Shown here piece by piece: positions 1 to 9,359 of a stretch of 64,000 nt of DNA; within the stretch, counting starts at the first letter, position 1, and each line of letters begins with the position of its first letter. The DNA lies in the NCBI GenBank assembly GCA_030512335.1, contig JAULSU010000001.1, forward strand, positions 248,001 through 312,000, given 5' to 3'. The position numbers and the translations under genes are program-made. Origin of the DNA: Immersiella caudata. Lineage: Eukaryota > Ascomycota > Sordariomycetes > Sordariales > Lasiosphaeriaceae. A model generated the notes under the pieces. It made no database searches. It was not told the origin of the DNA and saw only the letters and a program-made list of their open reading frames with translations.

Positions 1-855
1 GAAGTCGCGCATGATGTGGTTGTTTCGCCAAATCTTCCACTGGCGAATGGGGCTCAGGATCTGTGGCAGATTCTTGATGTTGTACTCGAAAATGAGCAGG
101 GAGAGTTGCTCAACCATTGCACGTTTCATGGGACTTGGGTTGGACGGGTCGCGCGTCTGCTCGTGAAGGCGCATGTCGATAGACGCGCGTACGATGACGT
201 CGAAGGTCAAGTTAGTGGCTATTGGTTCTAGCTAGAAGGCTAGACCCCACGTGCCATCCGGGCCTACCTTGGAGCGGAGGACATCTCGAAAGATGGCAAC
301 CTCTTCCAGGATTAGCGAGGTCATGGACGTGATGTTCTTTGACGAGAAGCCAGGGTTGAACCGGGACCGCCATGTTCGCCACTCGGGACCGTTGGCTGAG
401 AAGATGTCGAGGTTGTGTGTCAGCGGCCAGATGAAATTTTTCGAGTCTGGATGGTGAATGACGCGTTGGGTGTCGTAGAGGCTTTGTGGAGGATAATTGG
501 GGTCGACGGTCCAGACCATGGGCGGCCCCATGGGCCACATGTCGAGATATACCAGCCCGGGGCAGGACTCTTCGTCGGGAAATAGCGACTTCCAGTTCTC
601 TGTAATCAGGAGCGGGATGTATTGCGGGTTGAACTCCTTGGGCAGCCCCCTGGTGAGCTCAGCTACCGCCGCTAGATGGCCAAAGACGAAGGAATGAGGT
701 ATCATGGGCACACCCTGGGCCTTCAGCCTGCGAAACCTCATTCTAGCCGTGAAGAACCCGTGGAAGATTCTCAGCACAAAGTAAAACACAACAGCGCGGG
801 TTGCCCAGTACAGGGCAGAGCTCGAAAGTGCCGGCCAATTTGGTGGTATAATCAT
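1..855 (-). pseudogene. Cytochrome P450, N-terminal part, interrupted by an in-frame stop
   Basis: This is the first ~285 codons of a membrane-anchored P450 monooxygenase; the gene runs off the left edge, so the heme-binding Cys region is not visible. ATG is at 855. Residues ~10-32 form a hydrophobic anchor, followed by the basic stretch and proline region usual in microsomal P450s, then a W-R-x-W-R-S-R-F-N-P-G-F helix-C-type motif. At 234-232 the frame meets TAG, but the same frame continues without a break to position 1 and reads as more P450 (A-T-N-L-T-F-D-V-I, then an M-R-L-H-E-Q-T-R segment). The stop sits where related proteins usually have Gln, so CAG to TAG is the simplest reading. 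An alternative GT-AG intron removing the stop would be only 36 nt, too short for fungi. I infer a truncated, probably non-functional gene; a sequencing error is possible. Confidence 0.78.
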
Positions 856-1828
856 CTTGAGAGAAAAATGTCAGCGACTTAATGACAATCTCAACGTGCC
901 GAACAACAGTTCGTAAGAATCGAGGGACTCTCTCTAAGCGAAGAATCCGAGCGATTTTCGAGGGGTCAACCACACCTTTTAACCCTCTTTTTGGCCCGAC
1001 CACCCACAAAATGCGAAGCATCCGTCTTCTGCGTGGGCGGCCATCTGAATACGGAGCATCGTGTCCTATGTTGGTGGTTGATGCAGCAGCCACCAAGCTG
1101 ACAGCCAATGGTGGGACTGACGCATGCGGTGATGCCAACACGGGTGTGGTACATCCCACCCCAGGCCGTCGAGTAAGCATTTGCCGTCGGCCTATGAGGC
1201 ACTCTGCTAAGTTTCCGGTATACGATCTGGCCTGTGAAGCCGCTGTTTCAAAGTCGAAATCTGGCCGAGGTCGTCTAAGAATGGTCGAATGCAACACGAC
1301 AATCAGGACGCGCGTGCTTTCTCACAGTGAGAATGAAGTTAGAAAAGTGAGGGCACGAGTTAATCGGCAACGGAGCTCGTGAAGTCGATGTCAGTCTTCG
1401 CTGGAATTTTGAAGCTGTGGTGTGGTGTGGTGGGGCGGGTGACTCGGACTTCGTTGGAGGAAGGAGCGGGCAACTCGTCAATGATTGGAGATTCAGCAAG
1501 ATCCTTTTTGGGCAAAATACCTGTGCAGCCTTGACACCATTCAATGTTGCTGAGCGCCTCACAAATGGATCCCTATCACCATTGTTGGCTCGCCCGGAGT
1601 CCTGCAGCCCCGATGATGTTGTTTTCTCCCTTTGGCCATCCCGCTCGCGAGTCACGGTTCTTTTGTCCCTGTCAGCATCCTGTAAGCCGAATCTGATTGG
1701 CTGTGTCTCCAGTCCCCAACCTGGCCTGTGAGGGTCCCGCAGATACCCCGCCGCTTCATGAACCAATTCCCGACCCTCCAACCATCACCTTTCGAGACTC
1801 GGTCTCAAGTTCTTTTCCGCGCCGCACA
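856..1828. other. Intergenic region
   Basis: This is the shared upstream region of the P450 (minus) and the DUF7730-like gene (plus). Open frames here have no recognisable composition or motifs. No gene seen. Confidence 0.6.
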
Positions 1829-2755
1829 ATGCCCATCCCCTTCCTCTTCCTCCCCGGCGAAATCCGCAACCCTATCTACCACCACCTCCTCACCTCCCCC
1901 ACCCACATCGAACTCTGCCTTTGCACCGGCCGCCTCCGCCGCACCGCCCCCAAATTCCCCCTCGACCGTCGCTGGTCCCATTCCGACTCTGAAGACGACA
2001 ACTCCACCGACTGCCTCTGCCACCACTATCTATCAACCAACCCCAACCACAGCACTAACATCAACACCAACTCCAAAACCAGCCCACCCCCATCCTCAAA
2101 TCCCGGCCCACACGCAGCAATCCTCCTGACCTCCCGCCAAATCCACACCGAAGCCTCCCACCTCCTCTACGCAACCAACGCCTTCACAATCTTCACCTCC
2201 AAAACCTCCACCCTCTCCGCCTTTTTGCACTCTATCGGCCGGCAAAATGCCCATCTAATTCGGCACATGTGCATCCCCTTTCTGCATGTTCGTCTCCGTT
2301 TAGACCTAGAAGATCCCTGGAGCTCAGATGATGAGGAGGAGATGAATGGGCCGTTGAATGTCAGGGGGTATGAGGGTGTTAAGTGCGATCCGCTGTTTAG
2401 AGTGGCGAATCCGGGGGTGTTGGACATGCTTGGGAAATGGTGTACGGGGTTGGAAGAGTTGGAGGCGGTGGTGGGGACTGCGCAGAGGGCGGATAGGAAT
2501 GTAGTTAGACGGGGGCTTGTGAGGGAGGCGATAGAGTTTTTAGATGGGGAGGCGAGGAGGAGGATAAAGTCGATGAGGAGGTTTGTTGTTAATGTATATG
2601 AGCAGGACGGTGTGGATCGGCAGTGGATTGAGGCGATGCTTGGGTGTGGGTGGACAGTTGAGATGAAGCCTTTTGTTCCAAGGTCGAGGGTTCTTCTGGC
2701 GGTTGGGTATGTCACAGGGGCATCGAGCCCAGAAAGTTCGGACGCAGAAGCGTGA
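1829..2755 (+). CDS. DUF7730-like hypothetical protein
   Basis: Intronless 308-residue protein. The chosen start (ATG 1829) places the motif F-L-F-L-P-G-E-I-R-N-P-I-Y right at the N-terminus; this 'LPxEIRNxIY' opening is the hallmark of a large fungal family annotated as DUF7730 or F-box-like proteins. A second conserved block, 'ILLTSRQIHTEASHLLYATN', lies around residue 100. The middle has an acidic patch with a run of Asp/Glu. The family's biochemical role is unknown; many members are thought of as F-box-like adaptors, but no such function is shown here. The first half is rich in C/T on the coding strand and the second half is G-rich. It converges on the methyltransferase gene; the 12-bp minisatellite lies between the two. 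Confidence 0.75.
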   Translation: MPIPFLFLPGEIRNPIYHHLLTSPTHIELCLCTGRLRRTAPKFPLDRRWSHSDSEDDNSTDCLCHHYLSTNPNHSTNINTNSKTSPPPSSNPGPHAAILLTSRQIHTEASHLLYATNAFTIFTSKTSTLSAFLHSIGRQNAHLIRHMCIPFLHVRLRLDLEDPWSSDDEEEMNGPLNVRGYEGVKCDPLFRVANPGVLDMLGKWCTGLEELEAVVGTAQRADRNVVRRGLVREAIEFLDGEARRRIKSMRRFVVNVYEQDGVDRQWIEAMLGCGWTVEMKPFVPRSRVLLAVGYVTGASSPESSDAEA

Positions 2756-2842
2756 CAACACAAGTACCAGAGCCCCATTTGAGCATGCATTGTTACCCTG
2801 TGGAAGGACCTGTCAGATGAAAAGCGTAAGCTTTCTCCCTAA

Positions 2843-2958
2843 CTCCACACCACTCTCCACACCACTCTCCACACCACTCTCCACACCACTCTCCACACCA
2901 CTCTCCACACCACTCTCCACACCACTCTCCACACCACTCTCCACACCACTCTCCACAC
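2843..2958. repeat. 12-bp minisatellite, unit CTCCACACCACT
   Basis: Nine perfect head-to-tail copies (2843-2950) plus a partial tenth. It lies between two convergent genes, just beyond the stop of the methyltransferase gene, so probably in a 3' untranslated region. Confidence 0.97.
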
Positions 2959-2991
2959 TGCCCCCCTCTTCTGACATTTCTCAGCCCCCCA

Positions 2992-4205
2992 TCACTCCGG
3001 CTTCCGCGCATAAATACACCGGTACCTAACATACGAATGGACCCTCTTATCCCTCAACTGCCTCCGCAAATGCGCAACATAAACCGTAACCTCCTCCTTC
3101 GTCCACCCCATCACACTCGTCCAAATAAACAGAATCCATCCTGCGTCACTCAGTCAGCCAACACCCACCATCGATACCCACCACCAACTCACATGCACTC
3201 CAAAAGAAAAGAGAAAATCTCACCTTCAAGATCCGACTCCAGCGAGAGCAGCGCATACTCTCCAATCTCCTTCAACTTCGCATCTTTAGGCCACCCCCCA
3301 ATTGGACACTTTGCATCCCAAACGACCTTATCCGTGAATCCTGCCTCGTCAAAGGCCTTGTCTACAACATTGTCCCCAACCACGTCGAATGGCCGTCCGA
3401 ATTTACGACCGGCTTCGACAAAGACCTTGCCCCATTGATCGAGAGGACTCCCCTCCTTCAACGTCCCATCGTCGGACTGGAATACGCAAGAGGCTTCGAA
3501 GGATTCGACGTAGCCACCTGGCTTACAAGCGCGATACGCTTGCTTGAGGAGCTTAGGCCAGTCAGCGATGGAGCCGAATAGGTAGCGAATGTGGATGTAG
3601 TCGAAGTGATTCTCTGGGTAGGTCCAGTCCAGCGTGGCATCGTCGATTTCGAACTTGAGATTCGGAGGGACCCAAGATGGTTGGGAGGGGGAGATGTCGG
3701 TGCCGATGACGGAGGCGTGGGGGAATTGATCGGCGAAGTCGATGGCCCAGATGCCTGAGGGGTATTAGTTTGCGGGGAGAAGGAAGAGGGGGTGAGGGAA
3801 GCGTGCCAGAGCCAGTTCCGACGTCGAGGACCGTCTGAATGTCGTCTTTTAGGGGTGCCTGGAACAGCTTGCCGTCTTGGGACAGGGTGATGCAGTGGTG
3901 CACGACATCAGACGCCTCGGCCATCTGCTCATCGTTGGGGGTCCAGTATTGCGCATCAGTGGCCTTGTCGCTGTGATATGTCCGGCCGTGCAAGGTGCGG
4001 TACTCGAGGATGCTCGCTGACAAAGAAGCCGTCGAGCTTGCCGCGTCATCGCCATAGCTAGAATCAGCGTCATCTTCTAGGCCCTGAGAGGAAAAAAAAG
4101 TCAGAACTGCTGCTGGGGCGGCATGAGTGCTGGACTCGCCTGTTGAGCCCAGTGCTCGGCTGGGAGAATGCCCCCGGATATTTCAACTGCGTCTTGGGAT
4201 GCCAT
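2992..4205 (-). CDS. LaeA-like SAM-dependent methyltransferase
   Basis: Four exons (4205-4140, 4083-3807, 3754-3224, 3140-2992) give 340 residues, typical for this family. The product is a class I methyltransferase of the LaeA/UMTA type, which in fungi regulates secondary metabolism or modifies small molecules. Seen: an N-terminal acidic D-D-x-D-S-S-Y-G-D-D segment, 'LEYRTLHGRTYHSD', the glycine-rich SAM motif 'VLDVGTGSGIWAIDFAD', 'ISPSQPSWVPPNLKFEIDD', then 'KPGGYVESFE' and a C-terminal 'HLRRQLRDKRVHSY'. Introns 1 (4139-4084, 56 nt) and 2 (3806-3755, 52 nt) both need GC donors (GC-AG) to keep the conserved frame; intron 3 (3223-3141) is GT-AG. The neighbouring P450 and transporters do not form an obvious biosynthetic cluster. 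Function as a regulator or tailoring enzyme is inference. Confidence 0.85.
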
Positions 4206-4853
4206 CGCGGTGGTCGCAGTGTTGGAGCGTTGTCGATGGTTCAAAGAGAGCGGTCGCAGAAGAAGAGATAAACGATCGTGAAAAATTCTTAACCGTCCCC
4301 ATTCGAACAACGGGTAGAAAGCCCGGGACGTGGGGGGACGCGGTCAGCTGAAGATGAGCGGGGTGCATATAGCCAACCAATGAACGGATGCGGTTGAGTG
4401 TTGTGGAAATGTGACTGGCATGCGGCAAGGGCCGCTTTGCATGCCAGACGGCCCCTGGGCATGGTGCGGGGGCCCCCTTCGGGCAGAGGCAAGCGAGGGT
4501 GAGCGCGGGATATCTTCAAAACGGGAGACTTCCCCGCCAAGTCGCCGCAACCAGCAGATGAGTGTTGCCCCTGAGCCTTGTTGAGTGGCTGGACAAGAAT
4601 CGGAGTTGAAGAGCTATTCCGCTCATCGGACCTGCCTGCACGTGTGCTGCGAACACTGTATCCAGAAAATCGGACTTCCCCATCGTTGAGGGACCTGGCC
4701 AATCGACAAAATGCGCATGCCCTGCACGAAGGAGCATCCTTCAATTGTGCCCAAGAGGGCCAAGAGGAGCTCTCTGAGAGCATGGAGCCGATCACCGTCG
4801 ACGCCTCGGCAGCTCGTAAGAGAAGGAATAGAGCACTATGCCTGAAGTAAAGT
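4206..4853. other. Intergenic region
   Basis: This is the upstream region of the methyltransferase gene and the 3' flank of the HET gene. Nothing recognisable. Confidence 0.55.
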
Positions 4854-6692
4854 TCAAACCCTGTCGACAGGCCCACACATTCCTCTGGTATACGAAAGAA
4901 CAAGTGCAGAGCCATCCGGATGCAGGGGAACTTCTGCCACATTGACAGAAATCTCGTGTCGAACACCTTCACCAGCAATAGATACCAGGGTCGGAAGGTT
5001 GTTCATCTTCAACTCGCCCGCGTCGTCTGCGTAGTTCTGAAAGACATATTCGTAAAATATCCTTGATCTTTTCAGTTCCGATATCGAGTCAGCAGCGTCG
5101 AAAAGGCGCGGGTGTCTTATCCAGAAGCCATCTAATTGTGAGAGGGCCTCATGGTGCAGCAACGCTGCCCACGGGACGGCTTTATTGCCGAGGCCGGAGC
5201 CGTCCCCTCTCATCCATGTCGTACCCCATAAAACTGCTAGGTGTGCTACGCCGTTCGCGGAGTCTAACTCGACATTGAACAAAATATGTGACCTCTTGCA
5301 TCGAAACCCATGCGTAGAGAAAACGTCGCGTTCTTCAAATAACTGTTCGCGAAGTTGGCGCTGATCCGCAAGTGCTACCACTGGTCTTGTTCTGTTGGAC
5401 GGATCAACGTGAACCAGCCGAGCCGCTGAGGCGAACCCAAATTCTAGAGGGCGGAGGCGTTGCTGGGCCGAACGGGACAGCCACTTTCTGAGACTATCAG
5501 CATACACGATACGGACGCCAGGGATACGACCACTCATTTCAGCCAAGGGTCGTGGCAATGTGGCAAGAACATGAATGGGCCCTACTTCGCATAGGCCTGA
5601 TTGCCGGGACTCCGCGGAGTAAACCAATTTGTGGGGGTGCTCCCTGACATAGACGGAGCGGATCTTCTTGAGATGAATGTTGAGCCAGAACGGTTTCCCA
5701 CGCGTCCGCTCGCTGCAGTCCACGCAGTCGAGCCCGAGGAGAAAACCTCTGGAGAACCTCCTCAGATTCTTGTGGATACGCAGTCCTTGGTTTGTCATGC
5801 TGAACTCGACGTTCTTTTCGAAAGCAATCTCAGGAGCCCTTATTGTGTTGCAGTGGCGAAACTCGGCCGGAGAAGTAGCAAAGATGCCCCGCGGTCTGAT
5901 CGTCTCGGCGCCGTCCTCTGCCTCTTGAGTCCACGCGAAAAGCGTTAGATCGTTTGTGGAGCGAGCAATCTCTTCCTGCAGCCTGATAAAAGCCTTGTCG
6001 CCTTCACCGTACAACATGGGCATGCTGATGTCAAAAATGCCGAGCAAGCAGTACGCTAAGTCTTCGATACGAGTCGTCTGTCGGGACGCCGCCCATGCCA
6101 TCTTCTTACATACGGGTAGGAAGTGTAAAGCTTCGATGTCGTGCAGCACGCTCTGATTGATGCCAGTAATCGCCGACAGGTGATTGATAAGCTCCATTTT
6201 CGTCCCGAGCGAGTCCCAGTCGGCGTTGTAAAAGACCACGTCGGCAGGCGCAATCAGCTCTTGCAGGGTCCAGCCACGTGTAAACCACCGGCACTGACCC
6301 AGCCGCTGCCTGAACTTGTCCGGTTCGGGCGGGCTGGAATTTGGCCCCTCTGCTCCAGAAAAGTCCTCGAGAAACAGAAGACAGACGGCGGCGCCCCTGT
6401 ACCATGAGAACATGCTGTTGATGGCCTCGGTGAGTTCGGCGCTGCTTGTCTTGTCGATGCGGCAGGTATCGGCCCAAACCCAGTCGAGCCCGAAGTGGGA
6501 GCGCGCTTTTTCGCATGTGGCGACGATTTTCGCCCAGCCTCTGCCCGTCGGGAGGGAGCACTCACTCAAGGCCTTCATCGCTTGGAAAGTGAACTCGTCC
6601 TCACCCCAGGTGTGGGAGAGGATTCCGCATTTCTGGCCATCGCTACTCGGGAAGAATTGAAGGCGCAGTGCCGTTGTGTGTATCAGCCACAT
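4854..6692 (-). CDS. HET-domain protein (HET-E/NWD-type N-terminus)
   Basis: Intronless, 612 residues, ATG at 6692. The HET domain (PF06985) mediates heterokaryon incompatibility and other regulated cell death in filamentous fungi. Seen: L-S-H-T-W-G at residues 25-30, W-A-D-T-C at 73-77, 'SSAELTEAINSMFSWY', 'RGWTLQELIAP', 'RIEDLAYCLLGIFDISMPMLYGEG' and 'AFIRLQEEI'. The second cysteine of the usual T-C-C-I-D-K core is Arg here. The tail lacks NACHT/WD repeats, so it is a stand-alone HET protein. Possible roles are non-self recognition or cell-death execution, inferred from the family only. Confidence 0.92.
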   Translation of the reverse strand: MWLIHTTALRLQFFPSSDGQKCGILSHTWGEDEFTFQAMKALSECSLPTGRGWAKIVATCEKARSHFGLDWVWADTCRIDKTSSAELTEAINSMFSWYRGAAVCLLFLEDFSGAEGPNSSPPEPDKFRQRLGQCRWFTRGWTLQELIAPADVVFYNADWDSLGTKMELINHLSAITGINQSVLHDIEALHFLPVCKKMAWAASRQTTRIEDLAYCLLGIFDISMPMLYGEGDKAFIRLQEEIARSTNDLTLFAWTQEAEDGAETIRPRGIFATSPAEFRHCNTIRAPEIAFEKNVEFSMTNQGLRIHKNLRRFSRGFLLGLDCVDCSERTRGKPFWLNIHLKKIRSVYVREHPHKLVYSAESRQSGLCEVGPIHVLATLPRPLAEMSGRIPGVRIVYADSLRKWLSRSAQQRLRPLEFGFASAARLVHVDPSNRTRPVVALADQRQLREQLFEERDVFSTHGFRCKRSHILFNVELDSANGVAHLAVLWGTTWMRGDGSGLGNKAVPWAALLHHEALSQLDGFWIRHPRLFDAADSISELKRSRIFYEYVFQNYADDAGELKMNNLPTLVSIAGEGVRHEISVNVAEVPLHPDGSALVLSYTRGMCGPVDRV

Positions 6693-7201
6693 TGTGCGTG
6701 TCGTCGAGTCGCGGGTGGAATGGTTGTCATGGTGAAGTGCAGAAGAGATTCAAATGTGTGCTGCCGGAGCACTGCGGCTGAGTCCCTGTGCCCGCACCTG
6801 GGAATATGACCCATTGCAGTAGTGTCACCGTTAGATGCATAGCCGTCATGCATTGAGCCTCCCGCCTTGGAGACCGCAGTCATTGCTCAATGTAACCACA
6901 CAAGACAACGATGGAATTCACAATGCTCACCTCCCGTTTAACTGCTCAACAGAGCCCAAAACGGACTTTGCCTCCCTCAGCCTAAAGTGGAACCGATTTG
7001 CGCATGGTGGACAGTGGGCTGACAGTGCGAATTTCACTGTCAGAACTGCAGGGGTTGGTGAGCCTGAAGAAGCCTGAAGATAGACCCGGCGGAGGCCGAC
7101 GCTCAGTTATCGCTCTGTCGACATCGCGAGGGGTTTCACTGCACAATCGCTTTGTGCATCTTCCATTCGTCCCTAGTATCGCTTCGCCTGGCACCACCGG
7201 C
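6693..7201. other. Intergenic region, divergent promoters
   Basis: Shared 509-bp upstream region of the HET gene (minus) and the M3 peptidase (plus). No further gene seen. Confidence 0.55.
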
Positions 7202-9359
7202 ATGGACCGCGAAAAATACCGCCACCCTCCGCAGCCGGCCGTGCTGTTCCGCGCCACCGCGGACGGAATTATCGCCGACGAAAAGGCGCGCGGCGAAGCA
7301 ACCCAGGCGCTACTCGACCGGATCGTTGCCCAAGTCCCTGTTGAACAAGCCGAATTCCACAACGTCCTTCTACCGATCGAGCACAACACCAACGCACGCT
7401 TGTCAGAGATTGAGCCCAATTTCTACTCTCTCGTCTCTCCCGACATCGAACGTCGCCAAGCTGGGGTCGAAGCTCAGAAGATACAACACCTCGCTGCCGT
7501 GGGGTGCTCGATGCGGGAAGATGTGTTTCGTTTGGTGGATGCCGCGTATCAGCGGGGGGGTGATACCTTGGACCCTGAAAGCCAGCGCGTCCTGCTCAGG
7601 ACGCGACAACAGTACATTCGGGACGGTGTGGCTTTGCCAGTGGGGCCTACTCGAGATCGCTACAGGGCCATTGCAGAAAGACTGGGGGAACTCCAGATTG
7701 ACTACGAAAGAACAATTGATGAGAGCACCGGAGGGGTGTGGTTTACGCCCGAAGAGCTCGAAGGACTGCGCGAGGAGGTCATCAATAGACTTGAAAGTGG
7801 AACAGGCGACAACGCGGGCAAGTGCAAGGTGCCGTTCAATGGCCCTGACGCCTCAGTGGCATCCGCTCAGAGCCCGAAAACGAAAACGAGATACAGGGTT
7901 GCTTACGCTGAAAGATGCAAAGACAACATCCCCCGTTTCCAGGAGATTATGAAGTTGCGCCACGAAGCAGCCCAGATACTGGGCTACCCCAACTGGGCGG
8001 CGAAGAGACTGGAGACGAGGATGGCAAAGACCCCTGAAGCAGTTATTGACTTCCTCGGCGACCTGCGCTCTCGCATATCGCCCCGTGTGAAGGAAGAGGT
8101 TGCAGAGATTCTCGCTGCCAAGAAAGCAGACATGTCGGTTCAGGCCTCCGGAGCGCCACTTGACGGCAATTTGTATGATCGAGACGTCCACCACTACTCT
8201 GAGCTCCTTGCCAACGGAAAGTTTGATGTTGACTACGATAAAATCTCGGAATATTATCCGCTGAACCAGGTGGTTCCGCGGATGCTGGCTACCTTTGGCC
8301 GACTGCTCGGGCTTGTGTTTGTTGAGCTCGAGGGGGATGAAGAGCGGGGACGGGCCTCACCGACAGGCAGGGCAGCGGATATTCTGTGGCATGAGTCGGT
8401 GGTGTTGTACGCAGTCTGGAATGAGGAAACTTTCGAAGACGAAGTAAGAAGGGAGCATGCTGATTTTGTCGGATATCTCTACCTCGATCTTCATCCTCGG
8501 TCTGGGAAACATCCCAAAGGGCTCTGCGCGACAGTTCGCTCTGGATATCGGTACCCCGACGGCACACGATGTTACCCAGCGACGTGTCTCATCATGAACC
8601 TCAACCCCCCTACCAGCTCGAGGCCTTCTCTTCTCCGCTACCATCAGATCATCACCCTTTTCCACGAGCTCGGACACTGCATGCACGATCTTGTATCAGT
8701 CACCGCATATGCTCGATTCCATGGCGTGCAGGTTGCGCGCGACTTTATCGAAGCACCATCCCAGATGTTGGAATACTGGTGTCGGGTTCCCTCCTGCTTG
8801 TTGGCGCTTTCTTCGCACTACGAGACCGGAGAATCTATCCCGTTGGACATGCTTGATGGGCTGATCGAAGCCAAGCGCGAAGGCAGTGCGTTGGACATGC
8901 TTGATCAGCTGGGCTACGCTGTATTCGACATGGTGATTCACACAATGAATGAGAAGGAACCAAGCTATCCTGAGCTATTTGGGGCGACCTACCGAAAGGT
9001 TACTGGCGTTAAACAATCTAGCGCTTCTGGACTTTTATGGTGAGCTTCTCCCATTCGCAGACGGTGGTAGGATGCTGACCGAGACACACAGCGAGTGGAA
9101 CCATGGATATGCCAGTTACAGCTCCTTGATCCGCGGCAACGATGCCGGGTATTACGGGTACCTCTGGTCCAAAATGTACAGCGCGGACATGTTCTACAGC
9201 CTCTTCAAGGACGATCCCATGAGCAGGGAGGCTGGTCAGCGATACCGGCATATCTTGCTAGAGAAGGGGGGCTCGCAGGATGAAATGCTGACGCTGGAGC
9301 AGTTTCTAGGGAGGAAGCCGTCCTCGGAGGCCTTCTTTCGGGATCTCGGCTGGGGGTAG
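7202..9359 (+). CDS. M3-family zinc metallopeptidase (thimet oligopeptidase/saccharolysin-like)
   Basis: Two exons (7202-9039, 9092-9359; 52-nt GT-AG intron) encode 701 residues, the normal size of M3 oligopeptidases. These cytosolic enzymes cleave short peptides. Seen: the zinc motif H-E-L-G-H at 488-492, the third ligand in 'DFIEAPSQMLEYW' (Glu517), and the C-terminal 'GYYGYLWSKMYSADMF' substrate-binding block encoded by exon 2. ATG 7202 was chosen because homologous-looking sequence begins there; the frame is open further upstream but without conserved features. The exon junction is in phase 2 and gives G-L-L-C-E-W-N-H-G-Y. All catalytic residues are present, so it should be active. Confidence 0.93.

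Noticed and set aside
198..268. A 36-nt intron (GTAGGC ... TTCTAG) that would remove the P450 stop in frame
   Set aside because: Shorter than fungal introns normally spliced, and it would delete the conserved D-G-T-W-G segment.
882..1382. 166-codon plus-strand open frame upstream of the P450
   Set aside because: No motifs, no sensible start context, overlapping frames on the other strand of equal length; likely chance in GC-balanced DNA.
2843..2958. CRISPR-like array
   Set aside because: Repeats are contiguous without spacers, and the genome is fungal.
2673..3032. Repetitive proteins encoded by the 12-bp minisatellite on either strand
   Set aside because: They are simple translations of the repeat, overlap the end of the methyltransferase gene and have no other support.
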